Below, piece by piece: positions 47,793-59,330 of a stretch of DNA of 64,000 nucleotides. Origin of the DNA: Brachypodium distachyon (lineage: Eukaryota > Streptophyta > Magnoliopsida > Poales > Poaceae); contig NC_016133.3 of the NCBI RefSeq assembly GCF_000005505.3, forward strand, positions 18,724,001 to 18,788,000, given 5' to 3'. The notes below the pieces were generated by a model. The model ran no database searches. It saw only the letters and a program-made list of their open reading frames with translations, and was not told the origin of the DNA. A program made the position numbers and the translations under genes. How positions within the stretch are numbered: position 1 is the stretch's first letter; each line of letters starts with the position of its first letter.

Positions 47793-48724
47793 GAGCAACT
47801 CTAGCAGATCCCGAACCCGGCTGATCCGAACTAGACGAGTTCGGATGAACTAAATTCCATTTTTCAGTTTAGAAGAACACGGGCAGAATAGATACCGAAT
47901 TTAAATCCGAACTTTTGAAAACAAACATTTGCGCGCCAATTTACGTCGAGCAACACAAAATAGATCAAGTTCTATGACACATAGAAAGTTCATACAACCT
48001 ACGTCAAACAGAAATTATAACCTAATAGATAAACAGCGGTGCCGGCGCCGCCGCGGCCTTGTCGTGGAAGTTTAATTGTCGTCCTTGGAGCGACGGATGG
48101 CCACGACGAGGTCTTCCTCGTAATCTGCCTCCCTCCTCTCCGCTAATTCTTTTGTCGTCTTCTCCGACGCGGCGATGGCCTCGTCCCGTCGTCCCCCTAG
48201 ATGGCCGCCGGGATGCGGCGGCGTGAAGTGGAGGCGGAACTCTCCGCCTCGGCCTCTCCCCGAGAAGCGGAGGAGGTGCTCTCCGCGCCGAACTCCGACT
48301 CCCTCACGCGGAGCGCACGCACGACCCGGATGGGCTTGCCGAGCGAGGATATACGGCAAGGAGCGGTCGAGGCCCGCCCAGTTGCTCCGGTGGGCTTCCA
48401 CGGTGTGCCAGACCGACCGCCTCCACGGCCCCCACGGCGCCCCCCCTCCCCCCCCCCCCCGGGAGCCGGAGCTGTTGATGCGCTCTATTCTTCAGTCCAC
48501 AGGTGCTCACCGTCGCCGGAGAAGAAACCTAGCGGCAGGTTTGTTGGGTTTACGGCGGTGGCGTGTTCGGATTTGGATCCGAACTGCCCCTCCCGAGCGC
48601 AACATATAAGGCACGAATTAGGCTTCGGTTTGCGGGGTGTATTCGGTACATGGTCTAGCCCATTTTTCGGCCAAAATTGAAAAACAGTTCGGATCCCCCG
48701 TTTAAGAATCTGCTAGAGGTTCTC
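47793..48724. mobile_element. PIF/Harbinger-type element 1 (about 930 bp)
   Basis: Left end GAGCAACTCTAGCAGATCCC and right end (other strand) GAGAACCTCTAGCAGATTC are inverted repeats; flanking trinucleotides ATA and TTA approximate the TWA target. Internal DNA is GC-rich with a small minus-strand frame (48401-48072) ending in EEDLVVAIRRSKDDN. Confidence 0.75.
48072..48401 (-). CDS. Small ORF in Harbinger-type element 1 (unknown)
   Basis: A 109-aa frame whose C-terminus (LVVAIRRSKDDN) resembles that of the ORF in element 2 (IDMCEAIHRSKTDK) and sits at the same place relative to the element end, so the two elements share an ancestral coding sequence. No transposase motif is recognisable. Likely a remnant or captured sequence. 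Confidence 0.35.
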   Translation of the reverse strand: MEAHRSNWAGLDRSLPYILARQAHPGRACAPREGVGVRRGEHLLRFSGRGRGGEFRLHFTPPHPGGHLGGRRDEAIAASEKTTKELAERREADYEEDLVVAIRRSKDDN

Positions 48725-48957
48725 TTATCTGGCACAGATTGCTTCGTCTAATGAGACGCTGGAGAATTTTATGCCCAAAGAAGAACCTACCGTTGCTGGA
48801 CAAGTGTTTAAAGCTGATGGAAATCAAATCAGTGAAAGCTCCCCGAATCCAGGCCTGATGAAGTGAAGGAAAATCTTGCTGCCTGGCTCGAGAACACCAC
48901 GGGCGTCTGGATCGCGTCGTGTGATCCTCACCTGAAACACATGCTGCGACGTCGGGC
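48725..48957 (+). pseudogene. Unrecognised coding-like fragment between two Harbinger elements
   Basis: An acceptor-like CAG is followed by IASSNETLENFMPKEEPTVA and FKADGNQISESS; after a frame change comes PDEVKENLAAWLENTTGVW then ASCDPHLKHMLRRRA, stopped by the target site of the second element. Codon composition looks protein-coding. I do not recognise the family. Elements on both sides have removed its context. Confidence 0.4.
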
Positions 48958-49304
48958 TTAGAGCGTAGCTAGCAGATCCCTCAAAACCGCGCGATTTGAA
49001 TAGCCCTAGTTCGGTTGAACTGAATCGGGATATTCAGTTGCGAAAAGTTGCTCGCGGAACAAATACTGTATTCAGAACAGAAAAATTTGAAAAAGAGAAT
49101 CGCACGAATAGTTCAACTGAATTGCGCAGAATAGAAGCAAACCAAACATGAACTAATTTAGCGAACGGAGCACACATAGATAAAGCAAAGTTCATAGAAT
49201 GCATCTAATAAACCGAAGTTAGATAAGTTCATACAATACAGTAATAAACCAAAATTATACATAAGCGAACTAATTCAGCGGAGGGGTTCATCGCCGGCGC
49301 CGGC

Positions 49305-49586
49305 CTACTTGTCGGTCTTGGAGCGGTGGATGGCCTCGCACATGTCGATGGTGAACTCCTCTGCTCGGCACAAATCCTCCAGGAACGCCATCCTCTTGGA
49401 CCTCGCCGGGGCCTCGTTGACCGCCTCGTCGTCCTCGCGGACGAGCGAGCGGCTGACGGCCGTCTCCTCCCTCGCCCGGTCCTGAGTTTCCCGACGGATG
49501 TCGTTGAGGATGAGGGTGATCCAAGACTCCTTCTTGGCCCACTCGATGGGGTCCTTATCCTCATCGGATATCAGTTGATGTCCCAT
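49305..49586 (-). CDS. Small ORF in Harbinger-type element 2 (unknown)
   Basis: A 93-aa acidic/basic frame (MGHQLISDEDKDPIEWAKKE ... MCEAIHRSKTDK). Similar in position and C-terminus to the ORF of element 1. No known domain seen; the overlapping frames on both strands are shadows. Confidence 0.4.
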   Translation of the reverse strand: MGHQLISDEDKDPIEWAKKESWITLILNDIRRETQDRAREETAVSRSLVREDDEAVNEAPARSKRMAFLEDLCRAEEFTIDMCEAIHRSKTDK

Positions 49587-49704
49587 GTGGAGTCATCGTC
49601 GTCAGTTGGCGGCAGCATCTCGCCGACCTAGGGTTGCCGGAAATGGTGGAGGCGGCGGAGGATGCAGGGTGGGGGAGGAGTCTTGAACCTCCATTTCTTA
49701 TCGG

Positions 49705-50205
49705 TGACGAGGGAATGACCCATCGGGTCCTCACCTTTAGTATACCTGCTACGGCCCAACAGGAGGCCCACTCGGAGGCCTACTATAATCCGTGAAGCCT
49801 AACTACCCAGGCTTGCGGCTCAAGACAAGAAGAGATAAGGAAACTAAATCAGGATTTATCTCTAATTGTAACCAACCCAGACTCTACGCCCGAGACCTAG
49901 CCTCCTATATAAAGGACTAGGAGGGGGAGCCGGGGAGGAGATCCTATTCTCTGATGGACAGATTCAGACGGATCCAATCTGCGCACCAGAACCTCTCCCA
50001 TACACGCCTCCATGGCAGCCTTGTACTCTCTCCATCAATACAGATCAGACAAGCAGGACGTAAGGGTAATACCTTCCGAGGGCCCTGAACCTGGGTAAAT
50101 CGTGTCCCCTGTGTCCTTGTTAGCCGATGGAATCGCCAACACACACCCGTGCTCTCCCTACTCGAAAGACCTCTAGTTTGGGTATGCCGAGGTAGCCCCT
50201 CGTCA
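49705..50205 (+). mobile_element. Solo LTR (501 bp) inside Harbinger element 2
   Basis: Begins TGACGAGGGAATGACC and ends GGTAGCCCCTCGTCA, with short perfect inverted ends TGACGAGGG/CCCTCGTCA. Flanking 5-mers ATCGG (49700-49704) and ATCAG (50206-50210) are a target duplication with one mismatch. TATATAAA at 49906-49913 is a plausible plus-strand LTR promoter. Confidence 0.9.
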
Positions 50206-50480
50206 ATCAGTCTAGGTCGACGAAGATGGACGCAGCGACGGTGGAGGCGGATTTGGGCGGTGGCGGAGGGGGTTTCGCGGCGGCAGTGCGTTTGGCCTGG
50301 GAACCGAAAAGCCCCCCTCTAAAGTGTAGATATACATGCTTCGGAGGTGGCGTTTCGGTTCCCCGAAAAGATTTTTCTGGGCCAGGCCAGTTTTCGTTGG
50401 CTGATCGGGCCATTTTTTGGACCAAAACTGAATACCGAGTTCGGGCCGCCCCAGTTCGGTATCTGCTAGAGATGCTCTTA

Positions 50481-50749
50481 GATGCTTTTGCTGCTCTAAA
50501 TGTTTGCTCTAATGTTTTGTGGTCATCTCTGCTTGGCAATTCCTAGCCGGTTGTTTTGGCCTTTATTTTGCTGGGCTAGTTTTAGCCGGAGAATGTTGCT
50601 TTGCGTAGTTGTCCTTCATGTGCTGAACATCTATTGTAAGACATTTGTTTCATTTTCAATGAAAATGGAACAGGACGGGCGCCTTTGGTTCTAAAATATA
50701 GTTCACTCGATATAAAAAGCAAAAGCTGTCATTTCAAAATTTAAAGGAT
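50481..50749. other. DNA left of unit C with a possible RID3 intron scrap
   Basis: No gene. ATAGTTCACTCGATAT at about 50699-50714 equals a 16-base stretch of a RID3-like intron (about 16303). Just after it, the RID3-like start region resumes at about 50748 with the ATG context altered. Confidence 0.45.
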
Positions 50750-50884
50750 GCCGTTTGGGGTGGTGGGGAGAAGGGGCTGCTAGGGTTTAGGGCTTTGAGA
50801 ATTTGGGGTTAAATGAAATTTTAGTGTCCAAAGCAAAAGCTGCCGTTTCAAAATTGGTGAAATTTGCTCACGAAACTCTTCCTC

Positions 50885-53210
50885 TCAGCTCTTTGCTCGC
50901 AGCCTCGCACACACATTTAGTTCTTAAAACTTGAAGACATAATGGAACCATCTCATATTTGAAGACGATTATTACGTTTAGTGCCTAGAATGGTGATAAA
51001 GTGGAATGGAAGTATGGAACCATTTGGTCCTCCAAAAAGAATATTTATGTGATATTCTGGACATCCCATTACTCAAACATATAGGTATCATCTCTATTCA
51101 CTTCGACAACGGGCTAAAAACTAACTCTGTCTCTGTCTCCCGTCACCATACTCCCCACGTCTCACCCAGATTCTTTGTCTCCTTCGCCTCCCTCCTTGTC
51201 TCCTCCATGGTGGTAGTTGCGCTGGCCATTCCCCACAGATTCCGGCCAGCACCACCCCCATAGATACAGAACCTGACCACCCGTTGGCGGCGGTAGGGCC
51301 GGTCAGGAGATTAGCCGCGGGCTCGGGAGAGGAGATCGGCGGTGGGCTCAGGAGAGGAGTCCGACGGTTGGTTCAAGAGAGGAAGCCAGGGACAAGGAAA
51401 AGATCGAGGACGGCGGCAGGGTTCGGGATAAAAGTCCGACGGGTACTGAAGAGAGCAAGCCGGTGAGGAGTAGCCCGAGGAGACCGGGGAGGGGAAAAGG
51501 GAGCCGGCGGTGAGGAGAGGTGGCCGGCGCCGGGGACATGAAGAGAAGGTCGACGACAGGCTGTAGTATTGTCAGCGATGGCAAGTGAAGCCATATGTGT
51601 AGTGTATGATTCATTTATTCAAGACCACGTTATACAATGCATGCTTGATCTTTTGCAAACGATGATACACAGTGCGTGTTTGAATTTTTAAAGACAATCA
51701 TATATGCATTGTATGCTTCATTCGAGATAGGATAAAACTTGCAAGCTGATCAACTGTTTGTGATCAAAATGGAAGTTATATCCCATCGAACAACTTGGGA
51801 GAATCTCGAGAGTATGGTGTGATTTCTGTCGTCCTTCTGGAACACCGAGAGCATCGGATACTAGGCCCCAAGCAAAAATCCGATCTTTTTTGAAGTCCCG
51901 CCTTCGGTACATAATAAATGTCGGGATTTAGTACAAAGTTTATTGTGGAGTACTAGCAAGCACCACATGTCTTTATCGCCACAGAAATATACGTAAACTA
52001 CAAAAATTAAAGAGCATGTTGCCCGTCCCCCACACCACCCCCAACCTCCGCGTTTTCTTTTTGGGCAAATTCCTATATGTTTTTTGGGCGAATAACTGCG
52101 CAGAGAGAATGTTTGTTTATTCATGCCCTGGTGCTAACACGAATGCAAGCGGATCACATATGTCCTGCTTCTAGGTCAAGTTTCAAATTTTCATGTCGAA
52201 TTTTGAGCCAATACTTTGAAGTTGCAGGTTCCTAATAGCCTAGAAGCAGAACAGGAATGTGAGATTCTAGGAGAATTCTTGGCTACGGGTTCGTACGAGA
52301 GTAATATTCAGCATTATTTCTCATTGTGCAAATAAGCGTGACACTTTGGTTCAGGTTCTCGCCCATCCCACCCCGAATTTGTCTTCCATAAAAGATTGAG
52401 GATGGTAGGGGCTGTTGATTTATGTTGGGCAATTTAGCATGCATGAATAATATTCTTTTTCATAGGAAGAACTTAACTTCTCAAACGCATGTCTTATATT
52501 TATGCACTCACTGATTGCGTCCTTGGTCTACTATTCTCAATCCAGTATTTGGTCTACTATTCTCAATCCAGTAGATCATCAATTAGATTTGATGGGGGTG
52601 CAACAGTTTGCACAAAGTTTCCAAGGACATTTTTACCCACAATAGGTAATTGTCTAGTCCGTGGATTGGACATGTTTAGAAACGGTTTTTTTTTGTAATA
52701 AATGAATTTCCGTTTTATAAAATAAAAATAAAACATAAACAGGATTCCAGTTATATCTCTAGCCGCTGACCGGGGCTTCAGAAATTGATGACCGCGAGGA
52801 ACTCTAAGGTCTAGTCAAGCTGTGGAAAACACCGTTTGCTGCCAGTGACTTGTGAGGCACAGGAGGCAAACATGGTGGCTCACAAGCTGTTGGAGTATTC
52901 ACATACCATTTGGCTTGATCAGATTATACTGTGAAGTCGAACCGTTTCAGCAATGCATAGTTCCAGTTAAACCTCCTTAAAAAAGATAAGTTGCAATTTA
53001 TCATAGACCAACACAAATGGGAGCAAGTTTCTCCCACAGCAGTACTACATGCTACAACCAAATCTCTAGCTAGGCTGGGTCTCAGCATGCCAAACCCACA
53101 GCTAAAGTGCTATCCTGAAGATACATTCAACTGAGTCGAACGATAAGTTCAGGTCTCTTTGGGCGAACATTCAAATGAGTTTCGATACAGCAACCAAACA
53201 CATGACACAT
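50885..53210. other. Unit C left region with LINE remnant
   Basis: Matches 20810-22800 of unit A. The LINE 3' relic is reduced to about 52375-52530 (GCCWAI-like NNILFHRKNLTSQT region). A small tandem duplication (tattctcaatccagta, about 52528-52573) follows. No gene recognised. Confidence 0.6.
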
Positions 53211-56200
53211 TTAGTATGTCTTGACATCGATTCGGTCGAGAGATCTTGCGTTGATGCGCAAGATATTCACCAGCACGGGAACCCTCGCATCCCCTTCGGT
53301 GCAGTAGATTGTTACCTTCTCAAGGTGCTCAGCAGCAAATGATATTCCCCTGGCTGTTTGAATCGTTTGCTCGTCCTTTTCACAATCTAACTGAAATTTG
53401 AGGAGCGGAGTAATTTAGTAAGACTTCATGTCACTAATAAAATAGACATAACAAATACTGGACAATTCAACCACCTTAAGCTTCAGGTTAAGCTTCTCAA
53501 GCAAAGGAGAGTGCCGGAGAAAACAAAGTATGGGAGATAAGTTGTTAGAAAGACACCATTCTCCAAGAGAGAGACTTCTTAGATTGATGAACATTGAGCG
53601 CCCTGTAGATACTCCATCAAATGCAACCTTCACATATGTCAAACATAATAAGCACATATTTTGAGCACATAAATACTGAGACTTGGGAAGAGATTACCCA
53701 TACCTGTCTCACTGAAGCTGACAATTCTATGCTTTCGGCATTAGAAAGATCACATAGAGTTACTGCTGAAGGGGTTAGCAGTATGGATTTGGAAGTGCAT
53801 CTGCATCGAGAGCCTTCAAAGCGTAGTGACACTAGTTTGTGAGTACGGATCAGAAGATGCTTTACAACTGAGCAGTCTATTATTTCCAGAGTCTTCAATG
53901 ACCTTGATGAAATCTCTGGTAATTCAAGAGTGCTGTCTGCCAACTGCAGATTTTCTAATGATGGGCATGCATGGTTGAGCCGGTGAAAGATACATGTGAC
54001 TAGGATAACATTAGTAAGCTTTAAGCTTCGCAGATATGAAGAGTGAAACTTGATAATGCCTGGGTTTAAGTAGAAGGGTTCCCATATTTTGTATTCGGTG
54101 AATTCGATGGATTTAGCTTTGCGGTTGATAGCATGATCAATCCAAAAGTTTGCTGCAGAAATGGCAAAAGAGTGAAGACGAAGTATGTCCAATGTATCAA
54201 TACCCCGACATAAAAACAAACTTTCTGCAAACTCATTGAACTTCACTCTGTCCATATTAAAGTGATCAATATTAATATCAAGGCATGGTGCTGAGGTCCA
54301 TAATGGGCGCCACCTTGGGGATAGCACACTTGTACGCACAACATCCCGTGCTGGCATGAAGGACATGATATGATGGAGTATACTTTCATGAAGGAAGCTA
54401 ATCCTATCATCACAGCATGACTTCATTTGTTTTCCTGAGGGAACTTGGTAGAACAAAGGGTAGATTAGAGACAAGCAATCACAATTTTGCTATTAGCCGT
54501 GTGATTGATGAGATAAGTGACTCGAGGAAAAGATGTGAATGATGTAAGCAGTAAACACAATTGTGAAGGGACATATACTTGTTATGTGAACTTACCACAA
54601 GACGACACTTCCGGAAGGTTCCTCCGTGCCGGATTGATTTTATTCTGTTCATCACTAGAACTTTGTCGCAGAAGCATTTCAGCTGAGGACTCAATCATTT
54701 GAGGCCTGGAAGGTTGCTTCTGTTCCATCTTTTCTGGTAAAGCCAACTGAAATAAAGATGTCCGAAGCTTAACTCGATCATGTGGCACAATGGTCTCCAA
54801 ATAAGTCAATCTCTTGGATGCCTTATCATTATAATCAACCTGAGCACAAAACACACAATAAATTTTTAGTCTGCGGTCCTTAATAGACCGTTCTTCAGAT
54901 GCTTGAGGGATGAATATTGTAAATCACTTGCATCCTATGAAATGCAATACGAGTACTCTAAGCAGGAAAGGATATAAAAGAAAACATAATGGACTTCACA
55001 AGAAATAAAAACATGAAAGTTGATTCGAGAGTGAACTTTCATATGATGACTAGTTCAAAATATTTTTCCGTGAATGCACACAACTACAGAACATTTGCAT
55101 ATAATTTCATTGCTAGGTAGGGAGGGTTTGAAACAAGAACAATAAACAGAAGCTCATGCCCGCTGTGCTCCAGACCTGTGCTTCGTCCTTCATAGTTGGG
55201 CGCAATGGATTTATACATGTCAGGCACTCTAGGGTCGAGCAATAGCTTTTTTTTTTCGGAAGAGCACTAATACTTTTTTTTGCAGAAAAACAATATCTTC
55301 ACTTGTCTGTCAACCTGACTTCAGCACTGGTTGAGCCAGAGCAGACTAAGGGTTGCTTATGGAGTGTATCCACATTATCATCGATATCCCACGTGCCCTT
55401 TTATAAAATAGGAACCAGCCGTCGTTACTGAGTGGAAGGCCGGCTGTTGTTGACTTGTTGTCACTGACTACCGTGAAAGAGCATATAATTAACTCTGGAG
55501 TCTCTCTAACTCTTGAAGCCCCTTTCCGACCAGGTCATGTGATACGCTGGTCAGCTTTGGAAATTCGTACTACCAGAAGCATTTGTGCCCTAAGCTTTAG
55601 CATAACTATCAGCATATCAACACCCACAGAAAAGCAATGAAGATTAAAGAAGGGAACATACCAGGTTAGCAGCTATTACGAAAATCCTCTGCTCTAGTCT
55701 GGCTGCAACTTCGGGAAGATCAATCAATGTTTCATGCTGATGCTGATCATATTGTGACAGTATCCGCACCAGAGCCCAAAAACTGTGCAGATAAATTAAC
55801 TAAATGAGAAATGTGATACATCTTATATATGCACTTTCAAGTTCAAACATTAGCACTAAAAACTGGTAACATATGATGTGCACTGAGTGAGAATCAAGGG
55901 CACATAGAGTATGTGTATAAGGAAGACCTGTAAGTTGCAGACATTTTCGACAAAAAGCTTAATGGAGTTAAGGAGATATATACGCAAACCGTACAACTAG
56001 TAGCCAAGTGCTATCATATAGGTCACTTATTAAAGTCAAATATCCAGAGGAAAAGGTTTGTAGGTACCATGTAATAGATCAGGACAATTTCTATTTTCAA
56101 TAGAATATGTGGTATGAGAGAAAACAAGTATAAGAGGCTATACAACAAAATCAACAGATAAAGATGTGAAAAATTATCAATGGTAAAATCATATGATGTT

Positions 56201-57012
56201 ATTGTCTCTTAATGCAAATTTGAAGAACTCTCTGTATGCTATCGGTCTACCACCTCAAATTTCACACATCGTGTCTGTTGATTTAATAGAAATGTAAGTG
56301 TTTTCCTTAAATACAAGCAACTCAGTTTACATTACGCTCGAGTATTTTAGAGAAAACAAAACAGTGACAAAAATAACAAAATGCAGAAGAAGAGCACCGA
56401 AGCAGTTTTGGAAAATAACCCCTTCATAAACAAAACATTCTCTTTCAGTAGTAATCAATCTCCAACCACAGAATCTTTCTTGATTCAGAGTATGATGACA
56501 GATAAGCATGATCCACACTAAGAATAGAAGCTCATACTAGTACAAGCCTTCTGAATTTGTCTATTCAACACAAGAAAGAACAGTGCTATTCAGTTTTCAC
56601 AAATGAGTCCTGAAAAAGCAATGCCAGGAAGGTTGCAAACAACAACACCACAAGATCCTAAAGCAAAATAACCTGTGGCTCTAATCAAAATCAATGATTA
56701 ATCGACATCTCCTCCACTTCTAGATCTTAAGGACGAACTTCATAAATGGTTAAATATGCTATCAACCTCACAACACCCTAGTTTACCAGTGATAGATGAT
56801 GCCCAAGAGCAAGTAGAAACCAATATCACAAACAAAACAGTGGAGATCTGAAATGCCAGCAGGAGCTAATAAATCAAACAACCAAGGAATACAGGGAACA
56901 AGAAAGGGGGAACTCACAACTTAGAGACGTAGAACAACCGATTCCCTATCATGATTTGGGACCTCCAGTTGTCTGCTTCGACAACACCTCCTCCATCGAA
57001 AACTACCTCCAT
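53211..57012 (-). CDS. KIX domain + F-box + LRR/FBD-like fusion protein, copy C, intact (507 aa)
   Basis: Exons in transcript order: 57012-56918, 55782-55662, 54839-54596, 54434-53704, 53627-53475, 53390-53211; 1524 nt, open, phases agree (2,0,1,0,0), GT-AG borders throughout. Residues 15-90 match the KIX domain of plant MED15: NWRSQIMIGNRLFYVSK, then LPEVAARLEQRIFVIA and DYNDKASKRLTYLE, equivalent to the DWR..., I(A)xRFEEKI and DYLRKISxKMLTME blocks. A Gln/Ser-rich linker follows. Residues 163-210 are an F-box: DDRISFLHESILHHIMSFMP, SVLSPRWRPLWTSAP. Then LRR-like segments (SLKTLEIIDCSVVKHLLI, LRSLSLGEW) and an FBD-like end (HLEKVTIYCTEGDARVPVLV). KIX domains bind activator peptides; F-box proteins are SCF substrate receptors via SKP1. 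By inference, this protein could mark activators or co-regulators for ubiquitination in the nucleus. Alternative: two adjacent genes; the phase-matched splice and its conservation in copy A argue against it. Confidence 0.82.
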
Positions 57013-59330
57013 GGCACCCACTATCAGAGAATGGAAATTATGTAGTTTCTATTCCGGAATGATTCGGTCGAGAAGTTCCTGGATGTGAGAAATATGGGTT
57101 GCTTCTAGGGGTTGCATCCAACATTGGAGAAAGATATTTGTAGCCACACAAGTAACTGCTTTTGTTCTCTTAAACAAACAAAATACCATTATGTGGTATG
57201 TGCCAGATCCAGCTCACACAAGTAACCGCATCTTCTTAAACAATAGTTTCTCTCCTTTTTTATTCCTACCCTGACGGGTGCATGGTTTCACTTTTACAGA
57301 AAGTGAAATGTGGTATTGGATTTCTAGTTATTTCTATAAGCTGGGCCCATTGGACCAATAGTCTGCCCGAAATGATTTATTCCTCTATGTGAGGCGAGCA
57401 CTTCTCCACCATGTGATCCTACTGTCCTCGAGCGTGGCCTCACACCAAGTAATCTTGATTACTTTATTGTAGAACTCGCAACCGTGCATTCTGACCACCA
57501 TTGATCTTGTTGTCGACGCGCCCTTTGTGCATGACAGGTCCAATGCTTCCGTTACCCAGCGCACTTTGGCATTTTTTTATGCCATCAAAGTATGATTAGG
57601 CGCACGCCGTGCCTCCTCACGTGCCCTGATGCAACGAAGCTGTAGCTTTGAGACGTGGGTCATGACTGACGTTTTTGTTCGTGTGGGACTTGGCCCTCAC
57701 ACGGCTTAGCGCCAAGCCACACCCTTCTGGCCGGGTGGGCCTTGACCTTTCACGAGACACGTGAGCGCCAAGGCCCGCACGACCATTAGGTTGTGGCCTG
57801 GCACTAAGCAACATGAGGGTGACGACGGCCCACACAACCAGAAGGGTTTAGGGTGTGTCCTGGCCCACACCTAAAAGATGGAGCTTCGTCACATTAAGGC
57901 ATTGGACTCATGATGAGGCAGGGACGTGTGCCAAGTCACACTTTGATGGCATTGGGCCAGAGTGCCAAATTGGGCTGACCAACGGAACTATTGGACCTAG
58001 CATGCGCTAAAAAAAAGGAAGTGTTGACAACAAGATCAATGGTGTTGACAACAAGATCAATGATAAAGTGATCAAGACTACGTGGGGCAAAGACAGACTA
58101 CATGGAGGGAAACACTGCGATGGTAGGGCCACATGGTGGAGAAACGCACGCCTCATGTATAGGAATAAATCATTTGGGCATTCTATTGGTTGAATGGGCT
58201 AGTTTACATATATGGCTAGAAATTCAGTACCATATTTCACCTTATGTGAGTAAAATCATGCACCTGTCAATATAAGCAAAAAGATGACAAACTATTGAGA
58301 AACAATGTGAACTGGATCTAACACGTACTACCTAATGAATTTTGTTTGTTTTTAGAAAGATGCGGTTACTTGTGTGGCCACAAGTAGCTCTCTCCATTGT
58401 GGAACATGCCAACCCGAGGATCAGCCCATAGTACTCATATCCACGAACTTCTCTTGGACCACCACAAACCTAAGTGAATCATTCCGGAACAGAACTAACA
58501 AAATTTCCATTCTGAGATACTGGTACAATGAAGGTGGCATTTGATGGAGGAGGTGTTGGCGGAGCCTACAAAGAGCTCGCAAATCAGGATAGATAAGCGT
58601 TGGTTCTACATCTCAGCGCTGTGAGCTCTGCCTCTATTCTTCCCTGTATTCCTTGGTTCGAATCATTAGTTGTTTGGTAGTTCATCATTCCACTGGCATT
58701 TTAAATTCCCACCGTCCCAAACTTCGGAGTTGTCAGCTTGAGAGCAGACTTCACCTTGTCTATGAAGTACTTCAGATCTAAACGTGGAGGGATGTTGATT
58801 AATCTCGTATTTTGATTGAATTCACGGGTTACTCTGCTTTAGGATCTTGTGGTAATAATTGTTTGAAACATTGCCAATATTGGCTTTCTAAGACTTATTT
58901 GTGAAACTGAAAACAAAATGGTATGTTTCTTTCTTGTGTTGAATATAGATATATTCAGAACAACGATAGGCTAGTACCAGTATGAGCTTCTCTTCTTTGT
59001 GTGGATTATGCTTATCCATCACCATACTCAGAATCAAGAACGATTATGCGGTTGGTGATATCATACCGGTGATAGAAGATTTTTGTGTTATGAAGGAGTT
59101 ATTTTCGATAATTGCTTCGGTGTTGTTCCTCTGTTTTTTGTCACTGTTGTTTTCTCTAAAATACTCAGGTACAATGTAAACTAAGCTTGATGTATTTAAA
59201 GAAAACACATATATTTCTATTAAATAGACAGAAATGCTGGGTGAAATTTTGAGGTTGCAGACCATGGATAGTTTATCCGATCTTTACCTCCTGATTTTAA
59301 TCTATAGCCTCTTATACTTGTTTGGGAATG
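56135..59330. repeat. Large palindrome C
   Basis: Inverted arms about 1.5 kb long with centre near 57770. Outermost matched landmark: caagtataagaggctata at about 56137 pairs with tatagcctcttatacttg at about 59303. Exon 1 of the intact gene lies in the left arm. A gttgacaacaagatcaatg unit is doubled at 58023-58062. Confidence 0.88.
58529..58620 (+). pseudogene. Mirror copy of KIX/F-box exon 1, right arm of palindrome C
   Basis: MKVAFDGGGVGGAYK-like start in plus orientation, with loss of the NWRSQ region and an in-frame stop soon after. It is more eroded than the mirror exons of A and B. Confidence 0.65.

Larger units (their letters stand above)
48961..50477. mobile_element. PIF/Harbinger-type element 2 with TTA target duplication, carrying a nested solo LTR
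   Basis: Left end GAGCGTAGCTAGCAGATCCC and right end (other strand) GAGCATCTCTAGCAGATACC, flanked by TTA at 48958-48960 and 50478-50480. Without the nested LTR the element is about 1.0 kb and related to element 1. A small minus-strand frame (49586-49305) is present. Confidence 0.85.
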
